DNA from: Synchiropus splendidus
Lineage: Eukaryota; Chordata; Actinopteri; Syngnathiformes; Callionymidae
Length of the DNA stretch: 64,000 nucleotides
Direction: 5' to 3'
Assembly (NCBI RefSeq): GCF_027744825.2
Contig: NC_071336.1
Location: 21,213,501-21,277,500 of the forward strand
Below the pieces are notes generated by a model. The model saw only the letters and a list, made by a program, of their open reading frames with translations, was not told the DNA's origin and did no database searches. Shown piece by piece: positions 10,891 to 23,520 of this stretch (within the stretch, counting starts at the first letter, position 1; each line of letters starts with the position of its first letter). The position numbers and the translations under genes were made by a program.

Positions 10891-13700
10891 TTCAACCCAA
10901 GATAGGGCACCATGCTGAGCAGGCATGTGCACATACATTCTAAGCCAGAATAAAGGGCTCCCTTCACAAAATTACTGGTTGTTGTTGCTGGGTCGGTTCA
11001 ACTTTTGAAATCCATCACATCTTTGTGGGAGCTCATCCTTGGGTGCCACTAGGGCTTTATGTGTGCATGTACCTCCCTACTGATGAATGAGGGGGCTCTG
11101 CAACATCTAACACTTTGGCACAATATGTAGAGGTTGGAGAAGGTGGCTTTAACTGTGCAACATAGTTTTCATCATCACTAAATGATAATCAAAATGATCC
11201 ATGGTAAATAAGAAAGCATTCCTGTGATGAAAAGGCCTTTTCTCATGATGTGCTGAAGCCAACAATATAGCATGAAGACCCCTGAAAGTACAGAGCTGAC
11301 CTTTCCTCAATTATATTGAATATCTCAAAAGTAAAAAATCAAGTTGGACATTTCAATTATTTCTAGCCCAAATACTGTCTTCTGTTTTTTTTGTGTAACT
11401 GTAGATAACAACCCTTAACACACAGTATCTTTTGTAAGAGTGCACAAGGACATTTTTCAGTTTCTTTAGTTATATTCTGTTTTCTCAGAAAAGCCTTTTC
11501 ATATGCATGTGGTTTTCTATCCTAAGAGAAACAAGCACATTCTTCACAAACGAAGAAAAAGTATTTTAGAGTTTCTCCTCTTAATGTTGTTTGGCAAAAT
11601 GTGAAAATGTGTGTCTCACATCTGGCCTCTCCAAACAAGTTCACTGAAAGTGTTTTCACTCTGTATGCAGAATCTTTCACCAAGACCATCACCAGAAAAC
11701 CACTCAGTGCCTGATCCCCATCTCTAAACACAAAGGAAACTGCCTGTCAAGTCTTGAAAGAAATCGTGTACCTGCATTTGAAAATCCATTAGGCAAGGCG
11801 TGGAAGCAGGAGTAACTGAGAGCGATGGAAGGAGATGAAAAGGGGTGGAGGGGGAGATTCATTTGATGGTTCTGCCGTCTGCTCTGAAGATCGGGTTCGT
11901 AACTTCCCCACATGTGAAAACAGAAGTTTTTAGACACATTGTATGTGTGGAACATCTACATAATCACTTCACTTTTGTGTATTTGCATACAAACTCACTC
12001 CTATGTGCAAGAGACTTCTCAGTTTTTACACAGTTGAAAGCAACTTTCTGAATGTAGAGCCACGGGAGACAGACGGAGAAATGTCTTACCTGGAAATATT
12101 CTCAAATACAAGAATCTATGCTAGAGGACAGACTTCTGGCGTGTCTGAAAGAAAGTAGGTTAGGTGCCATCGCTGACCAAGAAAATACCACCAAGCCACC
12201 TTTTCCTAGGGGACCACCTGACACTGGACAAGATGCTGAGATCTCCACTTCTATGGATCACTGAGGGCTCTGCGGATCAGTCATCAAGTTTATATAACAC
12301 TGAAAAACTGAATTGTTGAATACTCCTGTTGCCTCTCAAGTAGTGGAGGCGATCCCATGTGGGGGGCTTTTTTGTTTATTTATTTATTTTCCGTTTGCAT
12401 ATCGTCATCGAAGATGCAACGCCATACTCTGCTATGCAAACCACGGTGTACAAATTAATGCTGATGCTGTGCTTTTGCCACAATATAAAATTCCGTTGCG
12501 CACCACTTCAGAAGGATGATCACGTCTTTCTTACTTCCATTTTCATCCTTCTTGGGGCATCACAGAAAATATTTGAAAAGCACTGTCTTACTCCAACTGC
12601 AACTACAGTGCAATGGCGCTTGGACCTTTGTGGAGATCTTGTGCACTGCGATGATGCCCATTTTAGGCTGCTAGTTCGCACAAGCCAGTTGATAAAAGTT
12701 ATTTATTTGCTTTAGGGGCATGGCATGAGTGTTAGATGTTTGGTATTAGCTATGTTGCTTGCACATACTGTAATAGCACACACATACATTCAGTCAATAT
12801 AATAATACAAACAACACGGGCAAAGAAAAAGTGACATCATCCCTGGATGATTCATTTTTTTCCCCTAAAACATAATAATGAATTTTCCACACATGATGTG
12901 AATATGACAACAAATTATTATTCACCGCGATAGAAGTATTCTTTATACTTATACCATCATTGTTGCATTGAAATACTTGACCGAATGACTCGTCTAAATG
13001 AGCTTTGGTCGAAGATTGTGATAGAATCTGTTGTCCGGAAGTAGCTGTCGATACTTTGAAGCAAACGCATGTGAGGTGTGACCTAACAAAGATACAGTGA
13101 CCTTAGTACCTGAATGGTTCAACTTTATGGGTTTCATGTAAACATCATCAGTGAATCCACAGGAAAGGTGTTTTAAGCATTGATCAGTGGTTAATATTGA
13201 ACACATTAAACACTGCATATTCATCTAGGATGGATGTCAGTATTATTCATTGCTGTCTCAAGCTATACAGTCAACCCTTCAACCTTTCTAAAACAAAATC
13301 ATTTGGAGACATAATATGCGGCTTGATGGAAAGCAAAGTGCCTTTTGTTTCGGTGTGCTCCATATGCATCTCTGTATCTCATGTTTTTTTCAATTGGTTT
13401 TACAGAAGTAGGCATTTTTCCCCCATTTCCAATTTCTACAAAAAGCCTTGCTTGTTTTAGATCGCTGCACTTAAATCCTTGAGAAGGGCATGCAACTCAG
13501 AGATACCTGGTTTTTAATTTGACTGCATCTGTGGTTACTCGCCTCTTGAATGCGCGTGTTGCCAAATGAAATCATTCAGAGGAGGATAAGTGAGGTTTGA
13601 GAATGACAGGAGGAAGAAAAGATCACAGCCCCTGCATCCATTTCACTTGAGCTGGGATCGGGACGTCACAGCCAATGGGAACGATCAATTATCAGTCACC
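10891..13700. other. Non-coding DNA, nothing recognised
   Basis: No credible gene. A TTTATTTATTTATTT run near 12373 is low-complexity. Frames of 60 to 118 codons occur on both strands as expected by chance and show no domain. The segment at 13650-13720 (with CCAATGGGAACGATCAATTATC) is less AT-rich and non-repetitive but too short to call. Confidence 0.5.
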
Positions 13701-15480
13701 TGCAATTTCAAAGCAGCCTGCGGCATTAAAAAGATCACTTACACATTCATTTTATAAATTACGTTTGTTAGTCTGGATATTATCATGATTATATAGATAT
13801 TGTACTTATATGTATCAATACATTTAATGGATATAGACACACACAGTAGTTTCAAAGATGAAAATGACAAACGGTGGCAGATTTAGTCTTTCCATCTCCA
13901 TGTAAACAACACCTGAGAAAGGCTGGTCATCTAGTTTGATGAAATTAATTGTTATTTTTTGGGTAATTTGCTTAGCTTTTTCCGAATGTCACGCTTGGAC
14001 CAGCAGGTGTTGCTTAGAGTTAGCTGTGCTACCATCCTGCTGCTGAGGAACCAGCGGGCTCATTTCATGAGCCCTAAAAACTCTCCGTGTTCCATCTAGT
14101 GCTGGTGCTTTAAATGGCGTATTTAATTCGTGGAGTTGTAGCCATCGGACATGCTTCCCTGCAGAGCAATTTCCCGTGCACGTGCTGTAGGATGTAAACT
14201 TTACATGACAGATTGGAAAAAAAAAAACTCACACAGCTGAGATGCTGCTGCCGAGTGATCAGCAAGTAGTTAAGGAGGAGTGGACGTATTAAGGAGGAGT
14301 GGACGCATCACAACCCTGTGACAGGTGAAGGTAAATTATTTTCCAGGGCTACTGACGACTTATGGCATCTGATACATTTATCTTTTTAACATACAGACGC
14401 AAAAAAAAACGGCGGACCGTTTAACGTCTGGGATAAAATAATACACAACAATGTGAATCAAATATTCACGACACTTAGCTACGTTGTTAGAGACGACATG
14501 TAAAGGCCGATGAACGTAAATAACGTGTTCGCCTGCACTTTATATGACTTGTGATTTCAGTAGCGGAGAAAATAATTGTGAAATAATAGTGATTGCATTC
14601 ACTGAACTCAATGACATCGGCTGATCATGATCGGTCGCCCACTGATCAGCGCATCGCTATGCAAAATATTAAGTCTGTGTTGAAAACTCTAGTTTTGTTG
14701 TGTGTAGGGCTGAACGAAATGGCTAAAAAAAAAAAAAAAGATCACAATTTGTTTTGACAATATTGCGAATTAGCATGCAATTTTTGGGGTGGTAGAGCAG
14801 CAGGGATTTGCTTTTGCTGGTTTGACGGAGTTTGTTTGAAAAGTAAAAATATAAAGTAACCGGATGCTGTTATTTTTCTTTACTTCCTCCCCAGATATTG
14901 CTCTGTTGAGGAGAATGTTTACATCTACGCTCTGTCAGAAATAGAGTCATTGTGTATCCACTGCAGAGGGATGTGGCGAGCCGCTCCAAAAAGAAAGTTG
15001 GTGGACATTTCTACCTAAATTGTAATGGTTGTGTATCTGCTGCTGCTATAATGCAACGCTGATTCTGTCTATAACTGCAAAGCAATTAAACCATCATGGG
15101 GCATCATGCAAGAACAACAGCAACCACAGGTTCAAGCTTGCCAAACAATCGAGGGCTCCAAGTTACGCTTAGCTTGGTCTGTGCTTTCACAGAATAGTTC
15201 ATAGTTCAAGTTTTAACTCCTCTCACAAATGACAATTGGGACTGGCGAGTTTTTGAGCTAAATAAATGAGAAAATTAAATAGTCTTACTGGTGAACATGT
15301 TCACGTTTGCTGGTGCCATGTGACTTGGTTGCAGTCAGACGTGGGTGACTGAGCAAGACCTCGGCTCTGAAAAGTGTTTATGAAAACTGGATATGGAGTG
15401 AATAAAAATATGCTGGCTGAATATAACTTCCCCAAAAATATATTTATGGACATATTTAGGCCACATTAACTGCCTACGCA
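13701..15480. other. Non-coding DNA with small tandem duplication and a repeat scrap
   Basis: A 19-bp unit (TTAAGGAGGAGTGGACGTA) is repeated head to tail at 14270-14288 and 14289-14307, with one mismatch. At about 14705-14800 a GTAGGGCTGAACGAAATGG start followed by a run of 15 A and ATTGCGAATTAGCATGC resembles a common fish dispersed repeat with a TAGGGCTG terminus. No gene is seen. Confidence 0.45.
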
Positions 15481-15680
15481 GCACTGTCCAATGTAAATGT
15501 ACATTAGCATAAATTATGACTTGGTAAGTTATGCAAATAAGCCGCCTTAATTAGGGATAAAAAAGTCATCTTTGCAGCTCGAGGAAGCTGCTCTCCAGGC
15601 AAGTGGAGCACTCGGCTGTCAACTGGGAATTAGCTAAACAAAAGCTCTGTGGAAAAGCACAACTTCTCCTCCTCTGACTA
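15481..15680. promoter_or_regulatory. Candidate conserved noncoding block with octamer
   Basis: A non-repetitive block with a perfect POU octamer ATGCAAAT at 15531-15538, a nearby CTTAATTAGGG homeodomain-type site (about 15546) and an ATTAGCATAAATTATG segment upstream. Octamer and TAAT sites this close are typical of neural or developmental enhancers, but similar clusters also arise by chance in AT-rich DNA. Confidence 0.28.
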
Positions 15681-16978
15681 ATTCCTAGTGTTTTTGACTG
15701 AACCGCACGATGCTTGGTGCCTCACTCTGTGCTCTCAAAGCGGCTCAGCTCTGGACTTTGAGCGGCATCAAACCAGCTGAAGTGCTAAATGTGATTGGAC
15801 AGTTCTGGGTTGGCTTGATGGCATTTTGGATTATTGCTGTGTTAATTATGCTCCGAGACAATCAACAGCCAAGAATACGGTGCCACTTTGAAGGCACATG
15901 TCCTGCTTGGCTTCCAGTACAAAAACACTTCATTTTTATTTTAAATATAGTACATCTTTTGCATACCAAAGAGCAACATAAAACTTGTCAAATTAGTAAC
16001 ATTGGCTCATGTGACTCCTTTACGTTGCATTTCTCTGCAGGATTTCGCTTCACACACAATTTCTATTATAAGTACACATCAACTTACTGTGACAGGTTGT
16101 TTTTAGGTCATGGGATGATCAAGTGAACTTAATTTAGGATTCTTTCTGATCTGTGTGAAAAGTTAGATGAGTGAAACGTAAGTACAAACCTTTTCTTCCT
16201 CGGCTGGGTTTAGTTACAAACTGGAGACTACCAAAATGAGTTCACATTAAAATAGCAAGTTGAATATAAAAAGTATTTGATACTACATCATCATAAAAAA
16301 AAAAAATAATAATGTAATTGTTTAAATTGCTACAAGTTCTCAATACTCCAGATATATTTCTTTTGGCTTGATATTGGATCTAATATATTCATTGATAGTG
16401 GTACATGAAGCAAGTGAAGTTAAATCAAACCTTTTGCTGTTGGGTTCAAGTTAGAATATAAAATGCAATGATATTAAATGAGTTTACTGGACCTAAAAAA
16501 CAGATTGACATTGTAAAGGTGTGTATGCTGTGATCGACGTCGGTATAATTTAAAACTTGCTGGCGACACAGTGACCATTTGTGCTGCACCATTCCCAGGT
16601 TTTCATGTCTTCGACCAACACAAATGTGATCTTTGTTTCATGTATGTTGATTTAGTTCGGTGATTCAAGTATATATTGTGTTTTATTTAGTCAGTTAACA
16701 GCTGGTTTCTCCCGGTATTAGTCATGAGACCAGTTGGTATGACTAATAATAAGTTTCAGTTATTCTGCTTGCAAATGAATAGACCAAGGAACAGAAATCC
16801 CAACGTGCTGTGATTGGTGGAGGTAATAAAATGCTGCAGCTTCTGTGTGGTTTTCAAAGTGGGAATTGAACAGAAGGAATGCAGTTATACTGTTGCTAAA
16901 TTTAGTGTGTATTGATAGGTTTTTTTTCCTCCATGATTTCTGCGTTTTTCTTGTGAATCCAGTGGTGAAGTGGGGTAC

Positions 16979-16981
<3 letters not shown>
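15681..16981. other. Non-coding DNA; one 138-codon frame not called
   Basis: The plus-strand frame at 15710-16126 encodes no domain I recognise. Its first third is less AT-rich than the rest and it ends in typical AT-rich intergenic sequence. I treat it as a chance frame. No other structure is evident. Confidence 0.45.

Positions 16982-17035
<54 letters not shown>
16982..17035. repeat. (TA)27 microsatellite
   Basis: An uninterrupted TA dinucleotide array of 54 bases. Each TA unit is its own reverse complement, so the array can fold into a hairpin or extrude a cruciform. It is a likely site of length variation. Confidence 0.98.
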
Positions 17036-17037
<2 letters not shown>

Positions 17038-18279
17038 GAAAATGGAGCAGCAGTCCTCACCTGGTCCATCTCGTCATATGTTCGGCTGTCTGACTTGAGT
17101 TCCGCGAGCAGCGATGTTTAGTTTCCTCTGGGGTTACACACCACCTCCATGGTGTCTTATGTGTTATCAACTTGGTTTGATGTTTCCACTTCATTTTAAT
17201 ACGTTTGAAAGTGAGATTTCATCTTCAACTAAGACATAATTTTTCTGATGGCTTGGTGGCGGAGCGCCATGATCGTGTCTACATGTCGCCGAAACCCTGT
17301 TTTTTTTTCTTTTTTTTATTATTGTTACTACAACTCTTCTTTCTCTTTCGGCTTCGGTGCCCAATTTGCAACTTTGCAATATTGTGTCCCCTGTATTGCT
17401 ACACCTATTGTATTACCAGATTCCTGCTAGTGCACAGCCCTATAGAGGACCCAGAAGTTCACATAGGAGACCCGTCTGTTCTTTGCATTTGAGCAAAACG
17501 TCATCGCTCCAATTTAGTCAATGCTTCAATGCAGTTAGCGCCATGGGACCAAAGTGCTTTTTCTTTTGTTACATTACTTCATGGTATTACTGCAGTCTTT
17601 TCCTCTTGGCCCTTTTTTGCATTCCATTTTTCGCCTCAAATTATCCTTTGTGAGCAGTTGAGCTTTGTCCTTGCTTGTTGCTGTTGAGCTGCACGTTGGC
17701 TGTGAGAGCGGATCATACAGTCACACCGTTCTGAACCGCAGCCTTAAAACCAGCAGGTGGTCCAAAAAGCAATTGCATTTTCACCTCCACTCTTTTGCAT
17801 GTTATACTGTAAAATTAATGCTCTGAAATCAAATGCCGGCACAATTGGCTTTGATGTTAAGAATCAGTCAGAATTGGTGACCTCACAGTTGAAAGTTTAA
17901 AGTCAAACTCCAGAAGTTTCTTGACGCAAACGCAATTATAAACTCTGACTCGTTTGCTGCAATGTGGCCGTCGAGCCAGAGTTGTCAGCTGTACATTATT
18001 CAGTGTCACCCTGTCAGGTTGATGAACGATAATTGTCACTCATCTGTCCGGGGATCATGTTCCCCTCATGGTGGAAAATTACTTTTGACCTGAATTGACA
18101 GAATCCACCTGTGATTAAATCTGCTACGAGCCATACGCACTGGTGGGAGAAGCTCAAACACAGCTGGCTCTTAGATGATGCACTGAATATGGAGAAAAGT
18201 CACAGAGCGCAGGTGAAATGGTGAGTTCACTGTGTTCCAGAGGTAATTGAATCACGTGGATTTTCATACTTGCCTGCCA
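17036..18279. other. Non-coding DNA, nothing recognised
   Basis: Frames around 17191-17653 on both strands pass through T-rich and AAG-rich low-complexity sequence and show no domain. No transposon ends were identified. Confidence 0.5.
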
Positions 18280-18360
18280 AGGACTCCCTCTCACCCTGTA
18301 TAGCTGGGACAGGCTTCTGCCCCTTCTGATGGGGTTAAGTGGCACCGTGGATGATTTGGA
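18280..18360 (+). mobile_element. Retroposon 3' tail fragment
   Basis: CCCTCTCACCCTGTATAGCT, then GGGACAGGCTTCTGCCCCTT, GGTTAAGTGGC and GATGATTTGG match, with decay, the widespread fish retroposon tail that carries an AGCTGGGA..GGCTCCAGCCCC core and ends in a GGATAAGCGG/ATGGATGG-like sequence. It is truncated on the 5' side. A related tail occurs at 39471-39570. Confidence 0.5.
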
Positions 18361-18900
18361 CTTTCTGTCTGATGACCAGTTTGGCAGTTCTGTAAGATCA
18401 TTATTTCAGAGTTTATATATGTTCCAGTGAGGTGTCATGAGGTCAGTGATGAACAGGGAGCCTTTATCAGAGGTACTATAACGCAAACCAGGCACAGATC
18501 TCCAGAAACTGGGATCACATGACTCAACAGCAGTGAATTCACTTCACCATATTATTAACAAAAAAAAAGAAACCGAGCCAAATCTTCCCCCTTTGTAACT
18601 CTTTCGTCCAAATATATCCTGATTTGGTCACGTGGTCATTATCGATTTCTCTTGTCTTAATGCCATAGGCCACTGTTTCTCACCTGGGAATAAGGAGTTT
18701 TGTGTTTGATTTCATGGAGCTATTATAAGGACACACAAACACACACACACTTGGTTCAGGCCCCGATTGTTTCTGATGATGGATGTCACACTCTCACCCG
18801 TCAGCACAGTGCCCCTGCTGTTTTTAATTGCCCAATCAGAAAACTGGAACATTTCTTATTGCGGGGCAGTGAGGGCCAAACAGTGCACACTGCCCAACGA
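18361..18900. other. Non-coding DNA
   Basis: Contains a broken (AC)n stretch at 18731-18750. No gene or transposon end recognised. Confidence 0.5.
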
Positions 18901-18939
18901 ACACACAAACACACACACACACACACATCATCATCATCT
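18901..18939. repeat. Compound (CA)n-(TCA)n microsatellite
   Basis: A CA array interrupted by one AAC unit runs directly into a TCA triplet array. It produces the histidine/threonine-rich chance frames seen here. Confidence 0.95.
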
Positions 18940-21900
18940 ACCTTGCTTTAATCATCGCACTTTGATTGGGGTGACTAATGCCACAACAGAGTAGAACGTC
19001 TGTGTGTTTTTTCTCGATGCAAGTTGTAGACAACAGAGCCTTTGTGTTGTCACGTTGCATTACAACACCTGAGCGTGCAAGTTCTCTTTGTAGCAGCGCT
19101 TTCTAATCTTTGCAGTGACACAATTTGACTATGAAATCTAATAGGATTGTTTGCGGTGACATGAATTAAGTGGAAAAAAGCTGCTCTTATTTAGATGGAT
19201 GACAAAGTTTTTCTTTGTCGTTGACGTTTGATGATGACGCACTGCCAAGCTGCTGTCAGGAGCGACGATGAAGACTGTCTGTCTATGAACTTAACATGTT
19301 GCCTTGGTGCAAAATGAAGGGATAAACTGCACCCAACACAAGTTCCACTCGTTGACTATGAGTACAATTCTCTCCACAAACAAAAGGGGGCAGTATAACA
19401 TCAACTAAAACACATGTCTCTCACTTGACCCTTTCTTTTTGTCTGTTCCGATCACTTTCTGTCAGCTTTCTTTTTGGCTCCTTGTCTTTCTCTCTCTCTC
19501 TCCCTCTGTCTCCCTCACACACATGAATGCAGATGCACATTTACAGTGGAATCACACACGCCCACACAGATCCATACACATACACTAATCTCGACCCCGA
19601 TACACCCCACTCAATTATGAGCTACAATGCGTGTAATTAGAAAAGAATATAATGCATTTCAGTTTTCATTAATGAATTTTATTGATTGGCTTTGTCTCTT
19701 TGTTTCCTTTGTTTTGATGGAGTTAACTTTTGGCACAAACAACATACAGAGCAGTTGCACACCGTAGACGTGTGTGCGTGCGCGCGTACAGTCTAAAGTC
19801 AGTTTTGCGGTTGTGTGTCCTTTTTAATCTGTCCACAAGCAGAAAATAGAAACAGAACCCGACCACAATGCATACAATCGTAACAAAGCCGGCAAATTAA
19901 AATCAGCAGAGAGAAGTAATAAATCATTGAACAACATGGCTGGAAAAATAGCAAGAGACAGTGTTAGAAAAAAAAGGAGACTCGGCTAAAATAGATGAGG
20001 TGAGGGGAAAAGACATAATTGGTGGTGTCTTTTGGGGACATCTTGCTGGAATGAAATAAAATAAACCACTGAAATATGAGTTGGAAAATGAAAACTGGAA
20101 GCAAATTAAAAGCAGAAGCAGCGATTTATTTAAATGACAGTGTGATTTTGACAACTCTATACATGACTTGCTCTCTGTGGATATACAGTTAATGCACACT
20201 GCTGTGGCTTCTATGCATTCTGTGAAGGATTAACACACTTTTCTACATGTGTGTGTGGTGGAACAGAGACACTGTGTCAGCAGTGTGGTGCCCTCAGTAA
20301 GCTTGTCTCTAATTACAGTGTAAGGTTTCAGCGTTTCAGTCTGTCCATCTCCCTGTTTAAACCTCGCGACGGCAGCCAGGCCCCACTGAGCCAAGGTAAA
20401 CCATACAGCTAATTAGACCGACCAACTTCCATCTCGGTACCAAACTGGGGAGGCGGTGGGGCGGCTGGAAGGGAGCTGGAGAGAAGATGAGGTGATGGCT
20501 AAAATGCCATGTTTCAGTAGGAACTGGTTCAGAGTTGAACGACTTACACCTCTTGAATATCACATGTAGATATGAAATTGAATGAAAACAGCAGATGTGT
20601 AGTTTTAAGAAAATAAAAACTTCATTATGTCACAAAAAATATAGTCTCAACATTCTCAGAAATGTATTTTCCACCAAGCCGACTTTGAAAATATTCAGTC
20701 AACCGTATTGGATTTTTGTTTTGTCGGTTGCCATGTTCATCAGTGATTGTCTGATCGATCGTCTACAGTATGTTGTTTGATTAGATAAATATATACCATG
20801 CTTTAGGGAGTGCAACAGAAAAAACAAAAATAAAAACGTCATGGTTCGTATCACCAACAAAAATACAGAAAAACACTTTTGCTGATCAAATAATCTAAAT
20901 TTAAAATACATGAAAACAATTGAAAGCCCCAAATATGGCACAAACTGTCCTCATTCATGATCTTCCACTCAGCCTCTGCTTCTGTCTCTCCCTGTCTCTC
21001 GTGGAGGGGGGTGTGTCCTGCAGCGCCAAGCACCACACCTTGTACTGTACTCCACTGTAAAGTAGTGAGTGGTCATACTTTCATAGCTGTCCGTTGCCTT
21101 GGAGGTCTGTACTACAGAGTGCTACAGAGGATACCCTGGCACAACGTGGCTCAAGCACAGCATAAGCGTAAATCGGAACCCCATGTTTCGCATGACGGCG
21201 GATACAGTAAAGAGAGCTCTGCCAACTTACACGAACTGTGTTTGGAAATTAACTTGTTAACTAATAGCTTTTGCATGAGCTTTAGCACCGTTTGCTGCTG
21301 TGATGAAAGTTGTTGAGCTGTTTGTCTTGGATCGTATCACTTACACTCCATGGTGATGCTGCTTCAAATGGGCTGTGGTCAATGCACTTTCGCTGTGGTA
21401 CAGCCTGTCCTACCAGAGGACACTATTGGCACTTGTTTTATTTATTTATTTATTTTCTAAATCAACCCCCAAACTAGGCGAACCGCCAAGAGTGGTCCGC
21501 ACCACTACCATGCTTATTTTCTTTTCAAAACAAATCGTTCTTGTTCTTTTTCTCTTGTCCATGGTTATCGTACAATAGTGTCCACCCCCGTGTGTAGCTT
21601 TCATTTTTGACCGCATTAAACCCACTTCAGGCGCAGTGCCACATTGGATAGGAAGAACACTGATTGGTCCAGAAGAGTTGTTCTCTTCTGTCAAACAACA
21701 GCTTATTGGCTATTAGAGGGACCACAGTCTCTTGTATGGAAGTTTTCATTCAAAATCCCTTCCAGATGACAGTGTTGATAAAGTTATTAGTAATCACTAC
21801 TAAGCTGCACTTGCCGATCGCTGGTATACGTCTTGTCTCATATATCATCTGCAGGTGAGACGTGGCATCGTAGCCACCCACACTAGCACCGGTGCAATCT

Positions 21901-22450
21901 CTCTTTGGGCTCAGGGCTTTCACGTTGTCACACGCAAGACTGGCTATTTCCCTCACATAAAAATATTATCCACCCAGTGCCACCCCAGTGGAGCATGCAA
22001 CAAGTATAGATGGGAGCTACAATGGGAGCTGGCTCAAGTATAACATCTGGTTTCATTCATTTTCCTGTAAAAGTGGCTTGATTGGTTATAATGTGTGTGT
22101 ACACCGAGCAAAATAGAGAGGGCGGGCTGCCTGATGCAGGCTGCGACAAGACCAGAACCTTCCTGACCCCACGTTATCATTTTAAAGTTTGGGGGAATGG
22201 GAGTAAAAAAAAGCAAACAAAACCAAAACAAAGTCTTCCAACTACCTGCACAAAAGACAAAGCAAATTCGTCTGGCTAACCCATGAGGTGTCGTGAAGAT
22301 CTGCTTATTAAAGGTTGGAGTTTCCTTTGCTGGACTGTACTTGTACATAAGGGATTCTACCATCACTGTTGTGTTAAGACATATGAAGAACAGAAAAAAA
22401 ATGTTGCAATAGTAACCATAGAACCTGAATTTGTATTTTATTTTCAACAG
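18940..22450. other. Non-coding DNA, nothing recognised
   Basis: Includes a CT-rich run near 19480-19510, an alternating GTGTGCGTGCGCGCG segment near 19775 that could adopt Z-DNA, and a TTTATTTATTTA run near 21438. Frames up to 145 codons (such as minus 22034-22471) carry no recognisable domain. No transposon ends were found. Confidence 0.45.
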
Positions 22451-22522
22451 GAAACCTGATAAATCTGTCACGGAATGTGATCATCACTGCAAGGAAATAC
22501 AGGCCTCCCAAGTCAAGAAGAG
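22451..22522 (+). CDS. Candidate 72-base internal exon (unconfirmed)
   Basis: A T-rich tract ending TTTTCAACAG (to 22450) provides a good 3' splice site, with a branch-point-like CCTGAAT about 22 bases upstream. At 22523 the sequence AGAG|GTAAGA gives a near-consensus 5' splice site. The enclosed 72 bases are open in two frames, one reading NLINLSRNVIITARKYR and onward, the other KPDKSVTECDHHCKE and onward. The length is a multiple of three. I recognise neither peptide. Such paired sites can occur by chance in 64 kb, so this is only a lead. Confidence 0.28.
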
Positions 22523-22739
22523 GTAAGATCGGTACGCCTCTGTGGTGGCAAATCAGTGGAAGAAGTGGGAGAGGAAATCAAAATTAAGCAAGGGCACTTT
22601 TGTATTTATCTAACTGCGAGACGTCCAAAGTAAAACGGAACCAGTAATAAGTGCCCATTGTGCAAAACAGCCCCAACACTTCATCAAACAACATCTCCTG
22701 CTACGTTTCTATTTCATTTGCACATGTTCATTGATGTGT
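22523..22739. other. Non-coding DNA after candidate exon
   Basis: No feature recognised. If the candidate exon is real this is the start of the next intron. Confidence 0.4.
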
Positions 22740-22960
22740 GGAGCTGGCGGGGGGGTAAGGCTTTTCTCTGTGCCTTTCAATGTTAGTCAAAAGGTGTTTT
22801 GACATCCTCTAATGCATTTTTGAACCCAGGGGTAATTTGCATATTGTAAACAAATGTAAACGGCGGAGAAGGTCATTGGTCAACCTGGGGCAAGCTCATC
22901 TGCATAATTGGCTCCGGTGGTTCAAATTATAGCCTGCTGCTGCTCGGCTGAGAGAGGGGA
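22740..22960. promoter_or_regulatory. Candidate conserved noncoding block with octamer
   Basis: A non-repetitive block with a perfect octamer ATTTGCAT at 22835-22842, next to TATTGTAAACAAATGTAAAC (two forkhead-like TGTAAAC words), then CATCTGCATAATTGGC. It abuts purine-rich sequence downstream. The combination looks enhancer-like, but conservation is untested. Confidence 0.28.
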
Positions 22961-23520
22961 AACTGAGAGGAGAGAAAAGGGGAGGGGTGCAATTATGGTC
23001 ATATACAGCCGGTGGATGAAAAAGAAAAACCCAATTTTCTCTCTTTTTCTCAAGCTTTTGCCTGTCCTTTTTGGCTTTCCGGACCAATGAGAGCCCGCTA
23101 TACTGCCAGACGGCAATCAGAAATTCATCTCGGCCCACGACAGCTAAACCCCACCCCCCTCACCCAGAGATAGAGAAACAGGGAAAGTGAGAGAGACAGG
23201 AAAGGAATGAATAAAAGAGAAAAATGGAAAAGAAGAAAGGGAGATTCGAAGTGAAAGTGAAAGGGGGGGGGTAGCATCTAGAGCCCGTCTGGGCGGTCCT
23301 GCTTGTGTGAGAGGAAGTCACTGCGAGGGCAGGAATGGAAGAATGAGGGTGAGATGCAGACATTGGCTCTGGAGAAGGAGCTAAAATGAGAAGAAGACCG
23401 AGGGTGCAGAGAAATGGAGGGGAAAATAAGATGCTACTGCACAGTGAGATAGGGTGACAGATCTGTTCCTTTCCTACCAAACACCATTTTCTCCTGCCTG
23501 TCCATGTCCTGAGTGAAAAA
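22961..23520 (+). repeat. Strand-asymmetric purine-rich tract
   Basis: Much of the plus strand is A and G, most strongly at 22950-22990 and 23160-23275 (GAGAGAGACAGGAAAGG-like runs and a G9 run). A pyrimidine-rich stretch (23030-23070) and a mixed segment with an ACCAATGAGAG CCAAT-type motif near 23083 interrupt it. Long polypurine tracts can form triplex structures and are common in vertebrate intergenic DNA. Confidence 0.6.

Noticed and set aside
15710..16126. 138-codon plus-strand frame with a hydrophobic segment
   Set aside because: The hydrophobic stretch is not part of a recognisable family, and the second half is typical AT-rich non-coding sequence.
18901..18939. Short regular repeats as a CRISPR-like array
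   Set aside because: The units are 2 to 3 bases long without spacers. The window is vertebrate DNA and no repeat-spacer pattern exists anywhere in it.
22034..22471. 145-codon minus-strand open frame
   Set aside because: Composition follows AT-rich local sequence and no protein family is recognisable. It overlaps the start of the candidate plus-strand exon without supporting it.
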